From NCBI RefSeq assembly GCF_964355755.1, contig NC_092677.1, positions 315,001 through 379,000 on the forward strand: a stretch of 64,000 nt of DNA, given 5' to 3'. Shown here piece by piece: positions 10,846 through 23,697 of this stretch. The position numbers and the translations under genes are program-made. The stretch is from Antedon mediterranea (Eukaryota > Echinodermata > Crinoidea > Comatulida > Antedonidae). Under the pieces are notes generated by a model. The model ran no database searches, was not told where the DNA came from, and worked only from the letters and a program-made list of their open reading frames with translations. Every line of letters begins with the position of its first letter. Position 1 is the stretch's first letter.

Positions 10846-12204
10846 TGTTTATAACAATATTAGCTCCACCCAAATGGTGGATTGGTCATGTAGACTTATA
10901 ATTTCGTTTCAGATATCAATGTATAGGCTACGTGCAATTAGTTTCTTTTATCAGCTTTTGCCAAGGAGCTCGATGTAGTCAATCGCTAGTGTCTGACTAT
11001 TGTTAGCATGATTACTTGTAAGATCTTTACCAAAATGAAAATACAGATAGATAGTGGGCAAGGACCACTCCATTAAATTTTGGAGGCAATCCAAGCCATG
11101 TTCCCAATTCTGAAGCACTTTTTAGTATCATTTTCAGACCTGCTAGTGTTAAAAGATAGGAGAGAAAATTGGGTCTTTACAAAAAAGAGCTTAGTCCCCG
11201 GAAAGTGCACTTATGCTTTGACTCGGCCGGTTCGACTCATGATGTGTGGTGAATGGGGAACGTATCATTCTGTTGAATCCCAAACACAACCCAGCTTATT
11301 GTCAAAACGCTCCCTCTTCACGTTCCAAAACCACAATTTCCTCTCTTTTTTGAGTTTTCATTTTGTTTATTTTTTGGGTTATTATTACATTGTAACAAAA
11401 CTGAATTTAACACTATTTATTACACTATTATAATTTATCATTAATGTTATGATATATGAATAATGTGAATTATTTGGTGTCACAAACAATTTTAAATAAA
11501 CAACATTTTTTATTTCACATACACATTCTCAAAACCAGCAAATAAACAACAATGATACTTCAATAGAATAAACCTTGTTTTATTTAGAAATTAAAGTCAT
11601 TATAACTACAAAATCAAATAAAGATTACACTAAAAAAACGTTCAAAATGGGATTTTATGAATTCATAGTGTAAACCTTGCATTTCAATTTCATCTGGTGC
11701 ATTGAGGCTATTGCCATCATGGACCTCTACAATTTGAGGCATCTGGTACCACAAGGCTATTTGTTCATTATATAATATAAAAACGTTGGATTTTCATGAT
11801 ACAGTAGGCTATTAATTTTTTCTCCAAACCTTGCCACAAGTATAAAACAAAAAATAATTCTATAAAAATTTAAAGTGATCTAAATGTTTACCCGACAGGT
11901 ACTACTGGCCTACCTACTACTACTGGCCTACCTACTACTACAAATCAACATAAACAATTTGATCTAAGAATTCAGTTTACAGTGTTACAACAAAACTCTT
12001 ACAAAAGTTACAAATGGGACCAAGCTAGCCAATACATGTTTGAAATGCAAGCATGTCTGGGTGTATAAAATAATTTAACAGTGGGGACATCAGCTGTGAT
12101 TACAACAAACTGTTAATAGTGTGGACACACATTTAGTTGCCTCCTCACTGGTGAATATCAGCAATCCATTTTTTCTGATGCAACAACTTGCCATGTGTTT
12201 GTTT
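10846..12204. other. intergenic DNA and probable 3' UTR of the receptor gene
   Basis: No convincing coding frame. The right part, from about 11.6 kb, is likely the 3' UTR of the minus-strand receptor gene. Sequence at about 11215-11340 resembles, with many changes, a stretch at about 9050-9160 (both contain ccaaacacaR after catgatg), so an old repeat is present. Confidence 0.5.
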
Positions 12205-15200
12205 TTAAGCTTCAGTCTCTTTCCCAGTGGGAGACATTTCAAACTCAACATCTTGTGGACCACTCTTTCCTTTCCTGAAATTAAAAATATTAATAATAAA
12301 TTAAATACCTACATAAACAAGTTACATTGTTAGAGATTGTTGAATGAAATGTAAAAAACACAAACTAATCTGCTGGCTTCTGCATAAAAACATAGAGATG
12401 CCAGGTGAAATAAACCAACCAATGACAATTAATCTTAATAAAAATGCATGAAGAAGAACTTTTGATTATAATTAAATCAAGATGGTATTATACATTGTTG
12501 TTGCCAGTACATCTTTTGAGACGAGTAGGGGGTTACCCCAGTGTACTAGTCCACACACACACGAGTAGGGGGTTACCCCAGTGTACTAGTCCACACACAC
12601 ACGAGTAGGGGGTTACCCCAGTGTACTAGTCCACACACACACGAGTAGGGGGTTACCCCAGTGTACTAGTACACACACACACACACACACACGAGTAGGG
12701 GGTTACCCCAGTGTACTAGTACACACACACACACGAGTAGGGGGTTACCCCAGTGTACTAGTACACACACACACACACACACACACACAGTCCTGTGCAA
12801 TTGGAACTGGATCGTTTTAGAGGTATTTATCACCTGTTGGTCCCACCCTTCACTAATGTACATCTTAGTGAAAAAATCAACTTTTTTTCTTATATTATTC
12901 CACTTACATTGCATAATCATTATAGTGATCATCACGTTCTTTATCATCATCATCTCGTAGACGACAGACAACCAAGATGATTACAACAACAATGATTAAG
13001 ATTGCAGCCATGATACTACCAGCTATTGCACCAGCAAGCTTCTCTGGTGCCATGCGGTCTGAAAATAACAACACATTATTTGCAATATCAAGCAGTGAGC
13101 GAACCGGAGCTCGAACCCACAACCTCTGGATTGCGAGTACAATACTATTACCACAATGGGTGATTCGTTTGTTTGCTATGGGTGATTCGTTTGTTTGCTA
13201 TGGGTGATTCGTTTGTTTGGGTATTCCTTTATTTATTGAAGATTGTAAAAGGTAACTTTTTATGCTGAATTTTATTCTGTTCTTTTTTATAATTTTTTAT
13301 TACAGTATTTATATTATCTGAGGTTTTTTTGTGTGTTTGACTGTACTCATGTAAATTCCTGTGTTTCTTGTGTCTTATTAAGTACTATTTACTATTTTAA
13401 CTTCAGCTTGAACCCATAATCTCTAGATTCAAGTACAATGCTCTTACATCCACTATCAACTTTATATTACTATTATAACTTGATAATGATATGTAGACAT
13501 TCTAACCATAGCAGCCAGTGTACAGTTTTCCAGTCCATTCTTCATTCTCAAGATCACACTTTCGTTTGGAAGAACCGTACAATTCGTAGCCCTCATCACA
13601 GTTGATGCTAGCTTCTAAATCATCATTTTCACCATTTATGTCAATACTTCCATGTTCAACTGGATCTAGACCACCGCAAATTGGACTTGCTAAAATAAAT
13701 CAAACACAAATATAAATTAATCAAAATGAAAAAAAAACAAAAAACAAAAATCCAATTTGTGTCAATTTTAAAGCATCATATGTACCAATGAGATGCGATT
13801 TGGTACCAAAATGGCATAGTGGAACCAATGAGGTAAGATTTGGTACCAAAATGGCATAGTGGAACCAATGAGGTAAGATTTGGTACCAAAATGGCATAGT
13901 GGAACAAATGAGGTAAGATTTGGTAACGAAATGGCGTAGTGGAACCACTGAGGTAAGATTTGGTACCAAAATGATCGAAAACAACAAAGCCAACTTACGA
14001 ATGCAGTCATTGTTGAGATCATCACCAGTCCAATCCCCATTATCATCACAAACACGATATTGAGTTCCAACCAACACAAAATCATCATCACATTCAAATT
14101 CAATCTGGGATCCAATGAGATAATTGCGTTCACGGAAGAACGTCTTGGTTCCATTAATTGGTGTTGGAATGTAGTCGCATACAATAACTGAAATAAAAAT
14201 ATTAATAATTTAGGTTTTTGGAACAATCTTTTTTTTTGTCTTTATGGGTTGTGCTACTTCTATTACAATATTATGCCATCACCTAAGTTCATATCAGGGT
14301 TTATAATTTTATCTTAAATACAAAATTACGTTTTTGAATAAACATTACCATAATTCAATATGGTCAACTTACGATCCACTGAAGCATTTCGGTTTTGCCA
14401 ATAATGATCGTAGGCTTCCTTAGTAGCCTTCCCAAGCCAGACGTTTTCTGTCATACGAACATCATACTCACAATATTCATTGCCATCGCACACCTTTAGA
14501 GAAAGGATTTTATAAGAGAGTCTGCAATAGAGTCTACAGTATAATCCACAATACTTATTTATGTTCCGTAAAAAAAAGACAAACTTATTCTATTTAAAAA
14601 AAAAGTATCATACTTGTTCCATCTCCTCTCTGACAAGACTTGGTAAATTATTAGGAGCAATAAATGACGGAATGAACGAGTTATCCTGGTAATAATCATG
14701 GTTTGTTCCTGCATCGTAATGGAATAACCTTTCTGAGGCATCTCTTACTTCCCCTGAAATATAGAAAATTCAAAAGTTAATCAATTAGCATTTACATAGA
14801 AGTGATCCACTGAGACATTATATTATGAATATTTAACTTTCTACATTCACCTTTTATACTACAGTTACTGTACATTCTGCATATATTTAAACTATAATTT
14901 ACGAAGGGTAAATCACATTTGAAATTGAGAATTCCTAATGTTTTATACTATTTTCATCAGTTAGTACATCATTTTGTAATCACCATCACAGCTACTGGAT
15001 GTCAAACATTCATTTTATCCTCCATCTTAACCAGTAATTTACAACTTACAGCTTTTGCCAAAATCATAAATAACTTGTGGAGATGCATCAGGACTGATCA
15101 AAGTGCCCCCGTTATCTTTTAAATCATCATCTGGGTTATCATTCCAAGACCCCATGAGTCCTTCTACACGATTCTGAAACAAAAAAAGGACGAGTTATGT

Positions 15201-18200
15201 GTTTTCATTCCCTTTCTCATGATTTATTATCATAAGTAAAAAGATTAATTTAAGCACTGTCTACACTTTTAAACAATGTGATGTGCCCATATGGACACAA
15301 TGATGTCATATCAGTACACTATTTTGGCACAAAACACTTTTTGTCCAACTAGATTGACTGTGTAGACAGAGCTGTAGAAGGCATGTGGCTTCATTAATTG
15401 TAAATAGCATATAATGTATATTAAGAACTTAAAAATAAATTTAACTTACTTTGTAATCTTCCGGTATAAAGACATGGCAGATAAGCATGTCAGCCGTTCC
15501 ATTAATAACAACCCCGATGAGGGAGTCTTCAAAGGTCACGCTGACTCGTGTGATGTTTCCATTCTCGTATTCATACGGCATATTCAAATATACACCTATT
15601 CAGTAAAAACATTGAAGTACAGTATTTATTTATTGTTTTTCTCTTTAAAGTCAATTCATGATCATACAAATCTACACTGGTACTTTTATTTTCATTTTTC
15701 TGTGCTATAATTATTGGTTACTCTCCTTTAAAATGGAGGAACACTCTTACCCATAGTAATATATAGTAATATATATAGATACAAAAGTTAATAATGGTTC
15801 ACAATTACAAAACGTCAAGCAGTAAAAATTCTACGAATTTATTAACAAAAATTATCTAAAAGTAAATTGATGACATAAAATAACTTGCCATTAAAGTGCA
15901 AGATAGTTTGTCGCTTTAAGTCAAGAACTTCGCCGTTAACAAGGACCTCCAATATGGTACGTTCACTACGTTGGATGTGAATTGTATCTGTATCTTCTTC
16001 CTTCATTGCAACTGCTGTTAGCACTGTGGCTTGAACTAAGTCACCTGTAAATAAATAATACCAGAGTGTGGTCAACTTAGCTTTGACTAACTCACCTAAA
16101 TGACACTAGAGCGTGGTACTCAAAGAAACAAAATCTATTCATTTATTAAAGATACTTATTCAAATCTTGGCATAGTGAATGAATGATTCAATACCATCAG
16201 TATTTGCAACCTGTTCTGTACGTCCTTGAATGGTGAATGACGTTCCAACACCCGACGTTGTCTTCATCAGGGTATATTCTCCTTTTCCATTAAATGTATA
16301 AGCAACACCGTCAAAGGTCATCACATGTGGGTCACCAAAGATAGCAGCTACAAAATATGGAGTATATTACAATTTTCTAACTGTTATTATTTATGTATTT
16401 ATTTAATCACTGTCGTTGTATTTGTTGTAATTATGTAATAGTTATATAGATACAGTATTACCAGTCTGCAGTCTGTACTAATTCAGTTTCATTTATTTTG
16501 ACAACTTACATTTAATAATTATTTGATAGAAATTATAGTTTGTGTAGTGAAATTACAAACCTGTTCTTGGAGGTTCATACTCCTTGCAATCAGGAGTCTC
16601 TCGTAAACGCTGATAATACTCGCATCGATTGCCCCAAACACAACAGAAGAAGTAAGGCAGTCCATCATACAGCCAATGAGACAACAGTGGAACCTGGTAC
16701 TGAGCATTGTACGGTGGTATTCCTTCCTTTGTGTACTTTCTAGAGAAACTTGCCTCCTCACTGTCTCCAGAGTAAACCAAGTTTTCAAATTCATCATAAC
16801 AGCAAACACTGTCAGATCCACGTGGGCTAGCAGAATACAATAACACTCATCAATTAAACTGATAATGGAATAAAGCCTACATAAATTATTTTATAATATA
16901 TACCTCAGTAGCTTAACAGCTGAGTACTCACTGGCTAAACCCAGGGACTCCAGATGAACAACCCAATGCAACTACCCAGCATTGGAGGGCTTCTTAGGAG
17001 TGTTAAACCAGGGACCCCAGATGAACAACCCAATGCAACTACCCAGCATTGGAGGGCTTCTTAGGAGTGTTAAACCAGGACCCCAGATGAACAACCCAAT
17101 GCAACTAACCAGCATTGGAGGGCTTCTTAGGAGTGTTAAACCAGGGACCCCAGATGAACAACCCAATGCAACTACCCAGCATTGGAGGGCTTCTTAGGAG
17201 TGTTAAACCAGGGACCCCAGATGAACAACCCAATGCAACTACCCAGCATTGGAGGGCTTCTTAGGAGTGTTAAACCAGGACCCCAGATGAACAACCCAAT
17301 GCAACTACCCAGCATTGGAGGGCTTCTTAGGAGTGTTAAACCAGGGACCCCAGATGAACAACCCAATGCAACTACCCAGCATTGGAGGGCTTCTTAGGAG
17401 TGTTAAACCAGGGACCCCAGATGAACAACCCAATGCAACTACCCAGCATTGGAGGGCTTCTTAGGAGTGTTAAACCAGGACCCCAGATGAACAACCCAAT
17501 GCAACTACCCAGCATTGGAGGGCTTCTTAGGAGTGTTAAACCAGGGGCCCAGAGCATGAACAACCCAATGCAACTACCCAGCATTGGAGGGCTTCTTAGG
17601 AGTGTTAAACCAGGGGCATTTGCCGCCTGCATTACACCACTGATAAACTTGAGAAAGTGAGTGAGAAATCTAAATTCTTGCATCCCCATAAATGTATATT
17701 GCTTTCTATTTGTAATTCAATTCAGTAGATGTAATATGTAATTACCTTGGAACAATATTCTCTACACAATGTACAATGGTCGATCTCTGGTAACAATAAA
17801 ATTCATCGCTCTCCAAGTTACACTCTGGCGTAGGTCTAAAGCGCCCTCTGTCAGCTAATGCTTGACTGAGGTTACATGGGCAGGGTTCAAGCTCTAGGAC
17901 GTACTCATCCTCGTTGACCTCTTGTTCGTACCATTCCTCGCAACGCATGGTTGCCCACAGTTCTTGGTCGTTTTGATACCAATCGTACAGCATGTAGCCT
18001 AGTGGATGAATGTCACTCCAAAGGGCAAAGTCATCTCTGAAATGAAAACAAGTTTAAGTGCAGGTAAATGGGAAAGAAATAGTAAGAGTGAACATTAGCA
18101 TGTAATGAGTATTTAATACAACATATCGTAGGTGTCCCTTGAACTTCTTTAAGGTTTTAATTGATATTCTGTTTTATAACCAGCAACCAATTTTGTTTTT

Positions 18201-21200
18201 ATACCTGTTTGTGAAACACAATAAAGATAACTTGAACTTAATTAATAATAAGTATTATTCAAGTAATTTAAATACAAAGAAATTTATTGCACAATAAGAA
18301 AATGCAAAGTAAAGAATGTTTCTGCTTACTTTTTCCACCTTCTAGTGACACGAAGCGCGCCAACTGCATTGTGTTCTAGGATTTCCCAAGTCGGTCTGGG
18401 AGTCCACGTAAAGTGTCCGGTATTTGGAGCATCGTAGGTGATTTCTTCCGCCCATTCCCATTTTGGAATACCATCCACCTCAGAGTAAGCCATAAGATCA
18501 ACTCTTATCTCTGTATAATTAATTCTTAAAGGATCCCATTCAATGGTGACCTCACGATGTGCAACCTGCCACGATTCACTGTCAGGATTTACTCGCCACA
18601 CTCCGTAAGGTACAGCACCAATCTCAACTTTAAGCAACAAAGTGACAATAGGTCCAAGTGTGTGAGTTATAATGTTATAAAGGGTTATGTACAACACAGT
18701 ATCACTACTAGAATACATTTCTTATAATTTACAATCACATATAAAGCGGACTTAGCATTTACTATTGCACATTTAGCCATGAAATAACTCCATGATTTAG
18801 CCTAGACTGGTCTACTAGAAAGTACACCAGTCCTTGTCTTTTAAGGCGAGCGAGTGCGATCGCTCACCTAACTGCCCTTGAGGAGTGCAATTTACAACAT
18901 GCTTAAATTTGGTAAACTTCTACACACAAAAATACAATCAGCACACCTACACTACAGCACCCCTGAATGTATTGAGGAGTGCAATTTGTAGCACACCTTT
19001 AATTTTCAAAAGACAAGCAAGGCCTGGTACACATACCTATATCAAACTTGCCAACATAAGCAAAACTGGCCCTGTCATTGATTGACACAGCGATATCAAT
19101 GCGACCTGTCTGAAAGAATGAGGGCACTATACACCAGGCTTTGTTCTGAGTGAGGTAAGTGCAATTGGAGAACTCTATTGGGTTGTTTTCTGTGCCAAAA
19201 CGAACCCAGATATCATCTTCACTATCAAAGCAAGGACCGGTCACAAATAGGTCGTCATGTCCCATCATCGAGGTGTACGTTGGAAACGTTCTCACAGTTC
19301 CTAAATTAAAAAAATTCATAAACTCACATATGAATTGAAGACAACAATTACAAGCTCAGTCCAAGTCTAAATTTAAAAAATAACTTCAGTAACCAAGTAA
19401 ACGGACTGTTTTTGCTTATCCCTTTTGATATTTAAGTGAAGTAAAATAAGTGAAATATTGAGTTGGTACCACATTTTCCCCCTTTATAGCACCCTCTATG
19501 GTTTGATGTATTAGTATATCGCCCTCTATAGTTTCATAGGACTTATATTTCTTATTTGTATTTAGAGGTCTGAAGCCCTGCAGCATACATTACCTGAAGG
19601 TTTACATCCTCCATCTTCAATTTCAGTCTCACTAATATGGTACAGCCACAGGCCAGGCTCGTCTACATTGCTCTCAGTTACCCATCGGAGGATGTTACTC
19701 GTTCTGGAGTATGGTAACGGCGTTGAACGATCTCCATCTCCATAATTAAACCCAGCCTAGAAGAAAATGTATTCTCTCACATAATCCTAGTGATACTATC
19801 TCACCCACCTGACCACCATAGTAACCGATTCACTCGGATTTAGAATAAATGGGTTTCTTTTCTGGGAGATTCTGCACCATGAATGACATGTGGTCTTTAG
19901 TCTATACTGACGTCATACCGATCGAAAGTTTTATGTCCGTGCATGGCGCTGTTTTATTACGCCCCGCCCCTTATGTACCCCAATGAGGTATTTCAGCAGT
20001 TTACTTATATTAGACGGAGGTAAATAAGCCTTCTGAATGCCCCCTCTGTTACAGTATATATATAGTATTAAATACTAAAATCAAATGATATCAAATCAAA
20101 TCATGAAGGCTAAGTAACGTACTTGAGCTGCGGTACCGCCTCTACCGGTATCCGGGCTTCCTTCACTCTCAACTCCAGCAACCCAATCGATTCGTTTATA
20201 ATTAAACATAGAAAAAGTCTCAAATTCATCTGTACCAACAATCAATTGAAACGTGTTACGCTGAAATTTAAAAATATATGTTTTTAAAAGAGTGGTACAA
20301 AAAATGATGAGATCCATTTAATATACACAATTTTATAGTGACGACCAAATACCGTCCATGTAGTTTATAATAATGCCCCCGAAAACATGAAGACACATAA
20401 TTTAAACGGTTAGCAAACATACAATGTGCAGCAGCTTCCGGTTTACTTTTTTCTTTAAATTACAGTTGTCTCATGTACCCTTTTTTCAGATCCAATTTGT
20501 GTTTGACAAAGTAAACTGTTAATATGCACAAAAATGGCATATTAAAATTTTTTTTTAACGAAGCCATTACATTAGGCATACTACTCAAGCCTATACTTTC
20601 AGTAGGGCCTCCTACGGTCTTTTGTTTCCCTTAAAGTGTTGGTTGAGAGAAATAAAGAGTAACTGTAACCTTTGGACTTGTGTTTAAATATTCGAAAACG
20701 AATGCATGGCGGCTCGTTATAATTAAAATACATATGAACCACTTCAGAACAAACAAATGCGTCATTGGCCAACTCTGCATATATTTGTGTACATGCTTTA
20801 TTTTTATTTATGAGATCTGTGTATGTTATGATATCAGATCACGAAACAGATATTTACTTACGAGAATGAATAATCGTGGTTAAAAATGTTGTTTATATAA
20901 AACAAAAATTGGTATTTATATTAAACAAAATAAACAATAAATTACCGGGTTATTGTTTCCACTTTCACCATAAAACCCAACATCAAGCCATGTTGCAATA
21001 ATTAAAAACTTTGCTTCAAAATCCATGTAATCCACAAAGAAATCGTGAATTTCTTCATTAAATCGCTGAAGTTGGTCTTCGTCAGTCTCCATTCTGTAGT
21101 AGACGTAGCCTCGATTTGATATGTCCACATTTGCCCAAAACGGTGCAATCATAATACGCTGACTTACGGGCTAATAAACATAAAATAATAAAAAAAAAAA

Positions 21201-22592
21201 CAAAAAAAAAAAACGAGACTATACAAGCATTGGTTTAAGCTTGGTTCGCAAGACGGATCGCAAGGGAAAAAAGGGCAACGTAAGTATTGACCAATCAGAA
21301 GCGGTGGATTATTCGTCGCTCAGTCATTGGTCAACTTGCTTGCGTTGCGCGTACGTCCTTGCGTTACGCGTCTGTAGCGAGGCTTTTGATGGATGGGAAA
21401 TCAACCAAGCACTATACAGTTGTATTAACAATTCACCATCACAATCGTCTGAATCTTAAGTATGTACTTACCGCTCCGAATTGATCCAGAACTGGACCAA
21501 CGGGCATGGGTGGTTGAATATCATCGTACACGTTCACTGGGTCCACAAACGAAAGTACTCCATTTTCATTTACCTTCAAGAAAAAATAAGATTTCTGGCG
21601 TTGAATTTCACCAAATTCCCTGCCAATCATTTATAAACTGTCAGTGATCCGAATTACGTCGACGTGATTCCTGCAGCAAATAAACGTAACCCAGCGCAGC
21701 GCATAACTCTAAACTCAACGTTGACACGACGAATACATGACACTCATTCTTTTTATTTATTCGTCGTTTAAATATTAATTATTGTATTGCTTACGTAAGA
21801 TTTCCAGTATTTCTTGTTGTTGAATGGAAGTCCATATTTGTGTTCTAGTGGTTTAGAATAATCATCGTTGGTTTGTTGCAGAAAATTGTCTCTATTATCC
21901 AACCCGTAAGGATACAGATCTGAAATAAATAAAAGGATCACATTATAATGTATATTGTCTTTTCTAAGGGCAGTCAAAACCTTTAAGGTTATAGCAACTT
22001 GTTCCTCTGTTTGCCTGCCCTCCTCCTGTATTTTTATTCATTTATATATGCATTTATTTATAATTGGAGGAAATTATTATTGTATTATTATTATTATCAA
22101 AATTCAATATCAAAGGACTCGTCAACTAAGGCCTAAATTTAAGAAATATAAAGCAAGTGTTAAATGTTATATTATCGAATATATTATATAAACTTATGTT
22201 TATTATTGATGACAATGCGAAGAATCAATGGCCGTATTCACCATTCACACTTAGGCTAAGGGAAACACTACCCTTAAAATAAAAAAAGAAATCTTCTATC
22301 TAAATGAATACATTTAAGGGAAATACCTAAATAGTTATTGAGTTAAGTGAAATACGGGAAATATGCAGTTAAGTGTGATTGTGAATACGGCTAACAGATG
22401 ACTTAGTAAGGACTAAAATGTTAGTCATGACCACACCCGTGATACCATTTTGTAAAAGCCTGTTTTAAAAGAACACTATCTTCAATTGTATAGATCCTAA
22501 AAAAACACATATAACTCACCAAAAGAAGAAGCGATAGAGATTAATACAAATAAAGAAGTTGCCCGTAAAAGCAGTCGGTTTAACTCCATCAT
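12205..22592 (-). CDS. NIDO-TIG-AMOP-VWD-sushi type I membrane protein (SUSD2/mucin-4-like)
   Basis: Twenty exons join in frame to 1125 residues: 22520-22592, 21795-21919, 21472-21573, 20946-21170, 20123-20260, 19594-19756, 19037-19300, 18330-18627, 17746-18036, 16561-16826, 16195-16347, 15889-16044, 15450-15595, 15050-15173, 14614-14753, 14373-14493, 13999-14187, 13507-13689, 12908-13058 and 12205-12274. Order: signal peptide (1-24); NIDO (about 60-225, with IAPFWANVD and RNTFQLIVGTDEF); TIG-like (276-363); AMOP (about 480-648, CPCNLSQALADRGRF, then CCVWGNRCEYY); VWD (649-928, GDPHVMTFDG at its start); two sushi/CCP domains (929-1052); TM helix (about 1059-1083); a short acidic tail. Family members act in cell adhesion or as surface mucins; its ligand is unknown. 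The domain order is closer to SUSD2 and MUC4 relatives than to any single vertebrate protein. One intron uses a GC donor. Confidence 0.9.
12520..12790. repeat. 40-bp minisatellite with CA tracts, about 6 copies, intronic
   Basis: Units contain gtagggggttaccccagtgt and ctagtNcacacaca. The first four repeat exactly every 40 bases; the last two have expanded CA runs ending near 12789. It lies in the last intron of the receptor gene. Confidence 0.95.
13098..13160 (-). tRNA. tRNA-like remnant in a receptor-gene intron
   Basis: The minus strand shows a B-box-like GTGGGTTCGAGCTCC preceded by TACTCGCAATCCAGAGG, reminiscent of an anticodon arm. The acceptor stem is not formed. A more degraded relative lies at 13405-13455. 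Confidence 0.4.
13159..13225. repeat. 22-bp tandem repeat, 3 copies
   Basis: The unit gggtgattcgtttgtttgct repeats three times in the intron between the TM exon and the second sushi exon. Confidence 0.9.
13405..13455 (-). tRNA. tRNA-like remnant, degraded
   Basis: The minus strand has ATTGTACTTGAATCTAGAG and TATGGGTTCAAGC, a diverged counterpart of 13098-13160. It is probably the same tRNA-derived repeat family. Confidence 0.35.
13786..13970. repeat. 40-bp minisatellite, about 4.5 copies, intronic
   Basis: The unit starts ggtaccaaaatggcatagtg and repeats every 40 bases in the intron between the two sushi exons. It opens false reading frames on the minus strand next to the first sushi exon. 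Confidence 0.95.
15252..15374 (+). mobile_element. MITE family member, copy 2 of 3, intronic
   Basis: Terminal inverted repeats agcactgtctacac (left) and gtgtagacagagct (right) flank a core with tgatgtgcccatatggacac and atgatgtcatatca. Total length is about 123 bases. It lies in an intron of the receptor gene. Confidence 0.8.
16930..17625. repeat. 67-bp minisatellite with 200-bp higher-order period, intronic
   Basis: About ten units of 66-67 bases (cattggagggcttcttagg is constant) fill an intron between the two AMOP exons. Units alternate between a gggacccc and a shorter ggacccc form in the order long-short-long, so the pattern repeats exactly every 200 bases three times. Frames stay open on both strands, which is a repeat artefact. 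Confidence 0.95.
21218..21428. mobile_element. imperfect palindromic MITE-like element, intronic
   Basis: The ends tatacaagcattggtt and aaccaagcactata are imperfect inverted repeats. The interior folds around ttgaccaatcagaagc and cattggtcaa. It is more GC-rich than the intron around it. No target duplication is clear. Confidence 0.45.
22231..22391. mobile_element. MITE-like element with about 23-bp inverted termini, intronic
   Basis: The left end gccgtattcaccattcacac and the right end gtgtgattgtgaatacggc are inverted repeats about 160 bases apart, in the first intron of the receptor gene. Confidence 0.7.
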
Positions 22593-23697
22593 AACAGTTA
22601 AATTACAAATCGTAAAATGGAGGCACAGATTACCAGTTCCCGCCTAGGACGACGAGATGTCGCTAATATAACGCCTGTTGTGATGATAAGAGTAGGACTT
22701 TGTACTCATCATAGTTTGAAAAACAATTTAAAATCAAACTGTAATCAAGAGATACCAATCATAATGTAAACATTACTCATATTATACCGTGAGTAGGCCT
22801 TATACACAAATATACATCACGTTTTTAGCTTTCTATTTATCCTGGGGTGCCACATTTTGGGAGGCATATTAGAAATTAAAAATGGATATGAGGATACCAT
22901 TGCCCTTTTACGCTTTCATAGAAGCCATGATACAATTATTCCTCTTTGAATTGTCTTATGTTCTTATCAAGATACATATAGGCCTATATGATAAAATTCA
23001 TATTTTTTCTTTATATAATGACTCGACAGGAAACAATATGTACGTTTCTATCCCAGCATTGTTTTAGATTGAATTCCGTCGGTATGTATGTTTTTTGTTT
23101 GTTTTCCGATACTACATCTATTATGTAAATGCAATCATGCTAATGTGCATGTAAATTGAAAAAATAATCGTTATCATCTTCATGGCAGATTCTGCAGGGC
23201 CCGGTTGATATATAAAATATAAAGAAAGACATTATAATTACTGAGAACAAATATGAACAAATCTTCATTTATTGACTTTAATCGAAATTCTCAATTAAAA
23301 CAAAATATTATGTAGGCTATTATTATCTGTATACAAAAATTACTAATGGTATGCAATAAAAGAGAAACAAAACCATTTAAACCAAAACTTAAAAATCAAT
23401 AAGACAAAACAGTAATAAATACTGTAAAATAGATAGTAGGTAGACAAATTTGAATAGGTACCAGTAAGTAACGATCTAAATGAATATAGTTTACGCCGAC
23501 CAGATAAATGCCACACTTCAGAAAAAGAATACAAAATCCTTTTTCGTCATCTTGTTGATCATTACAAAATTATCAACAGCGACCTCTATGAATACAATTA
23601 AAAGCGCATGGGCACCGCATCGTTTGTGATCAAAGAACATGCACGTGTTGGATTCTGTTTTTAATTCTAAAATATTGTAGTCAATAATAATAATAAT
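22593..23697. other. shared upstream region of the receptor gene and fibrillarin
   Basis: The two genes diverge from here. Apart from an E-box near the fibrillarin start and AT-rich DNA, I saw no coding sequence. It presumably holds both promoters. Confidence 0.6.
23642..23647. promoter_or_regulatory. CACGTG E-box upstream of fibrillarin
   Basis: A perfect CACGTG lies about 50 bases before the fibrillarin ATG. In animals Myc/Max-type E-boxes are common at ribosome-biogenesis genes; binding here is an inference. Confidence 0.4.

Noticed and set aside
11080-11433. 117-codon plus-strand frame
   Set aside because: No domain, low-complexity hydrophobic end, and part of it matches a degraded repeat near 9.1 kb.
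16930-17625. Regular direct repeats that superficially resemble a CRISPR array
   Set aside because: There are no unique spacers between constant repeats; whole units are repeated, and the context is an animal intron.
16972-17689. Several frames on both strands with a repeated peptide
   Set aside because: Products of the 67/200-bp intronic minisatellite, lying between two well-supported AMOP exons.
21574-21619. Longer version of the receptor's third exon starting at 21619
   Set aside because: That acceptor needs phase 2 but the previous exon ends in phase 0; starting at 21573 gives phase 0 and a continuous NIDO motif (KSYVNENGVLSF).
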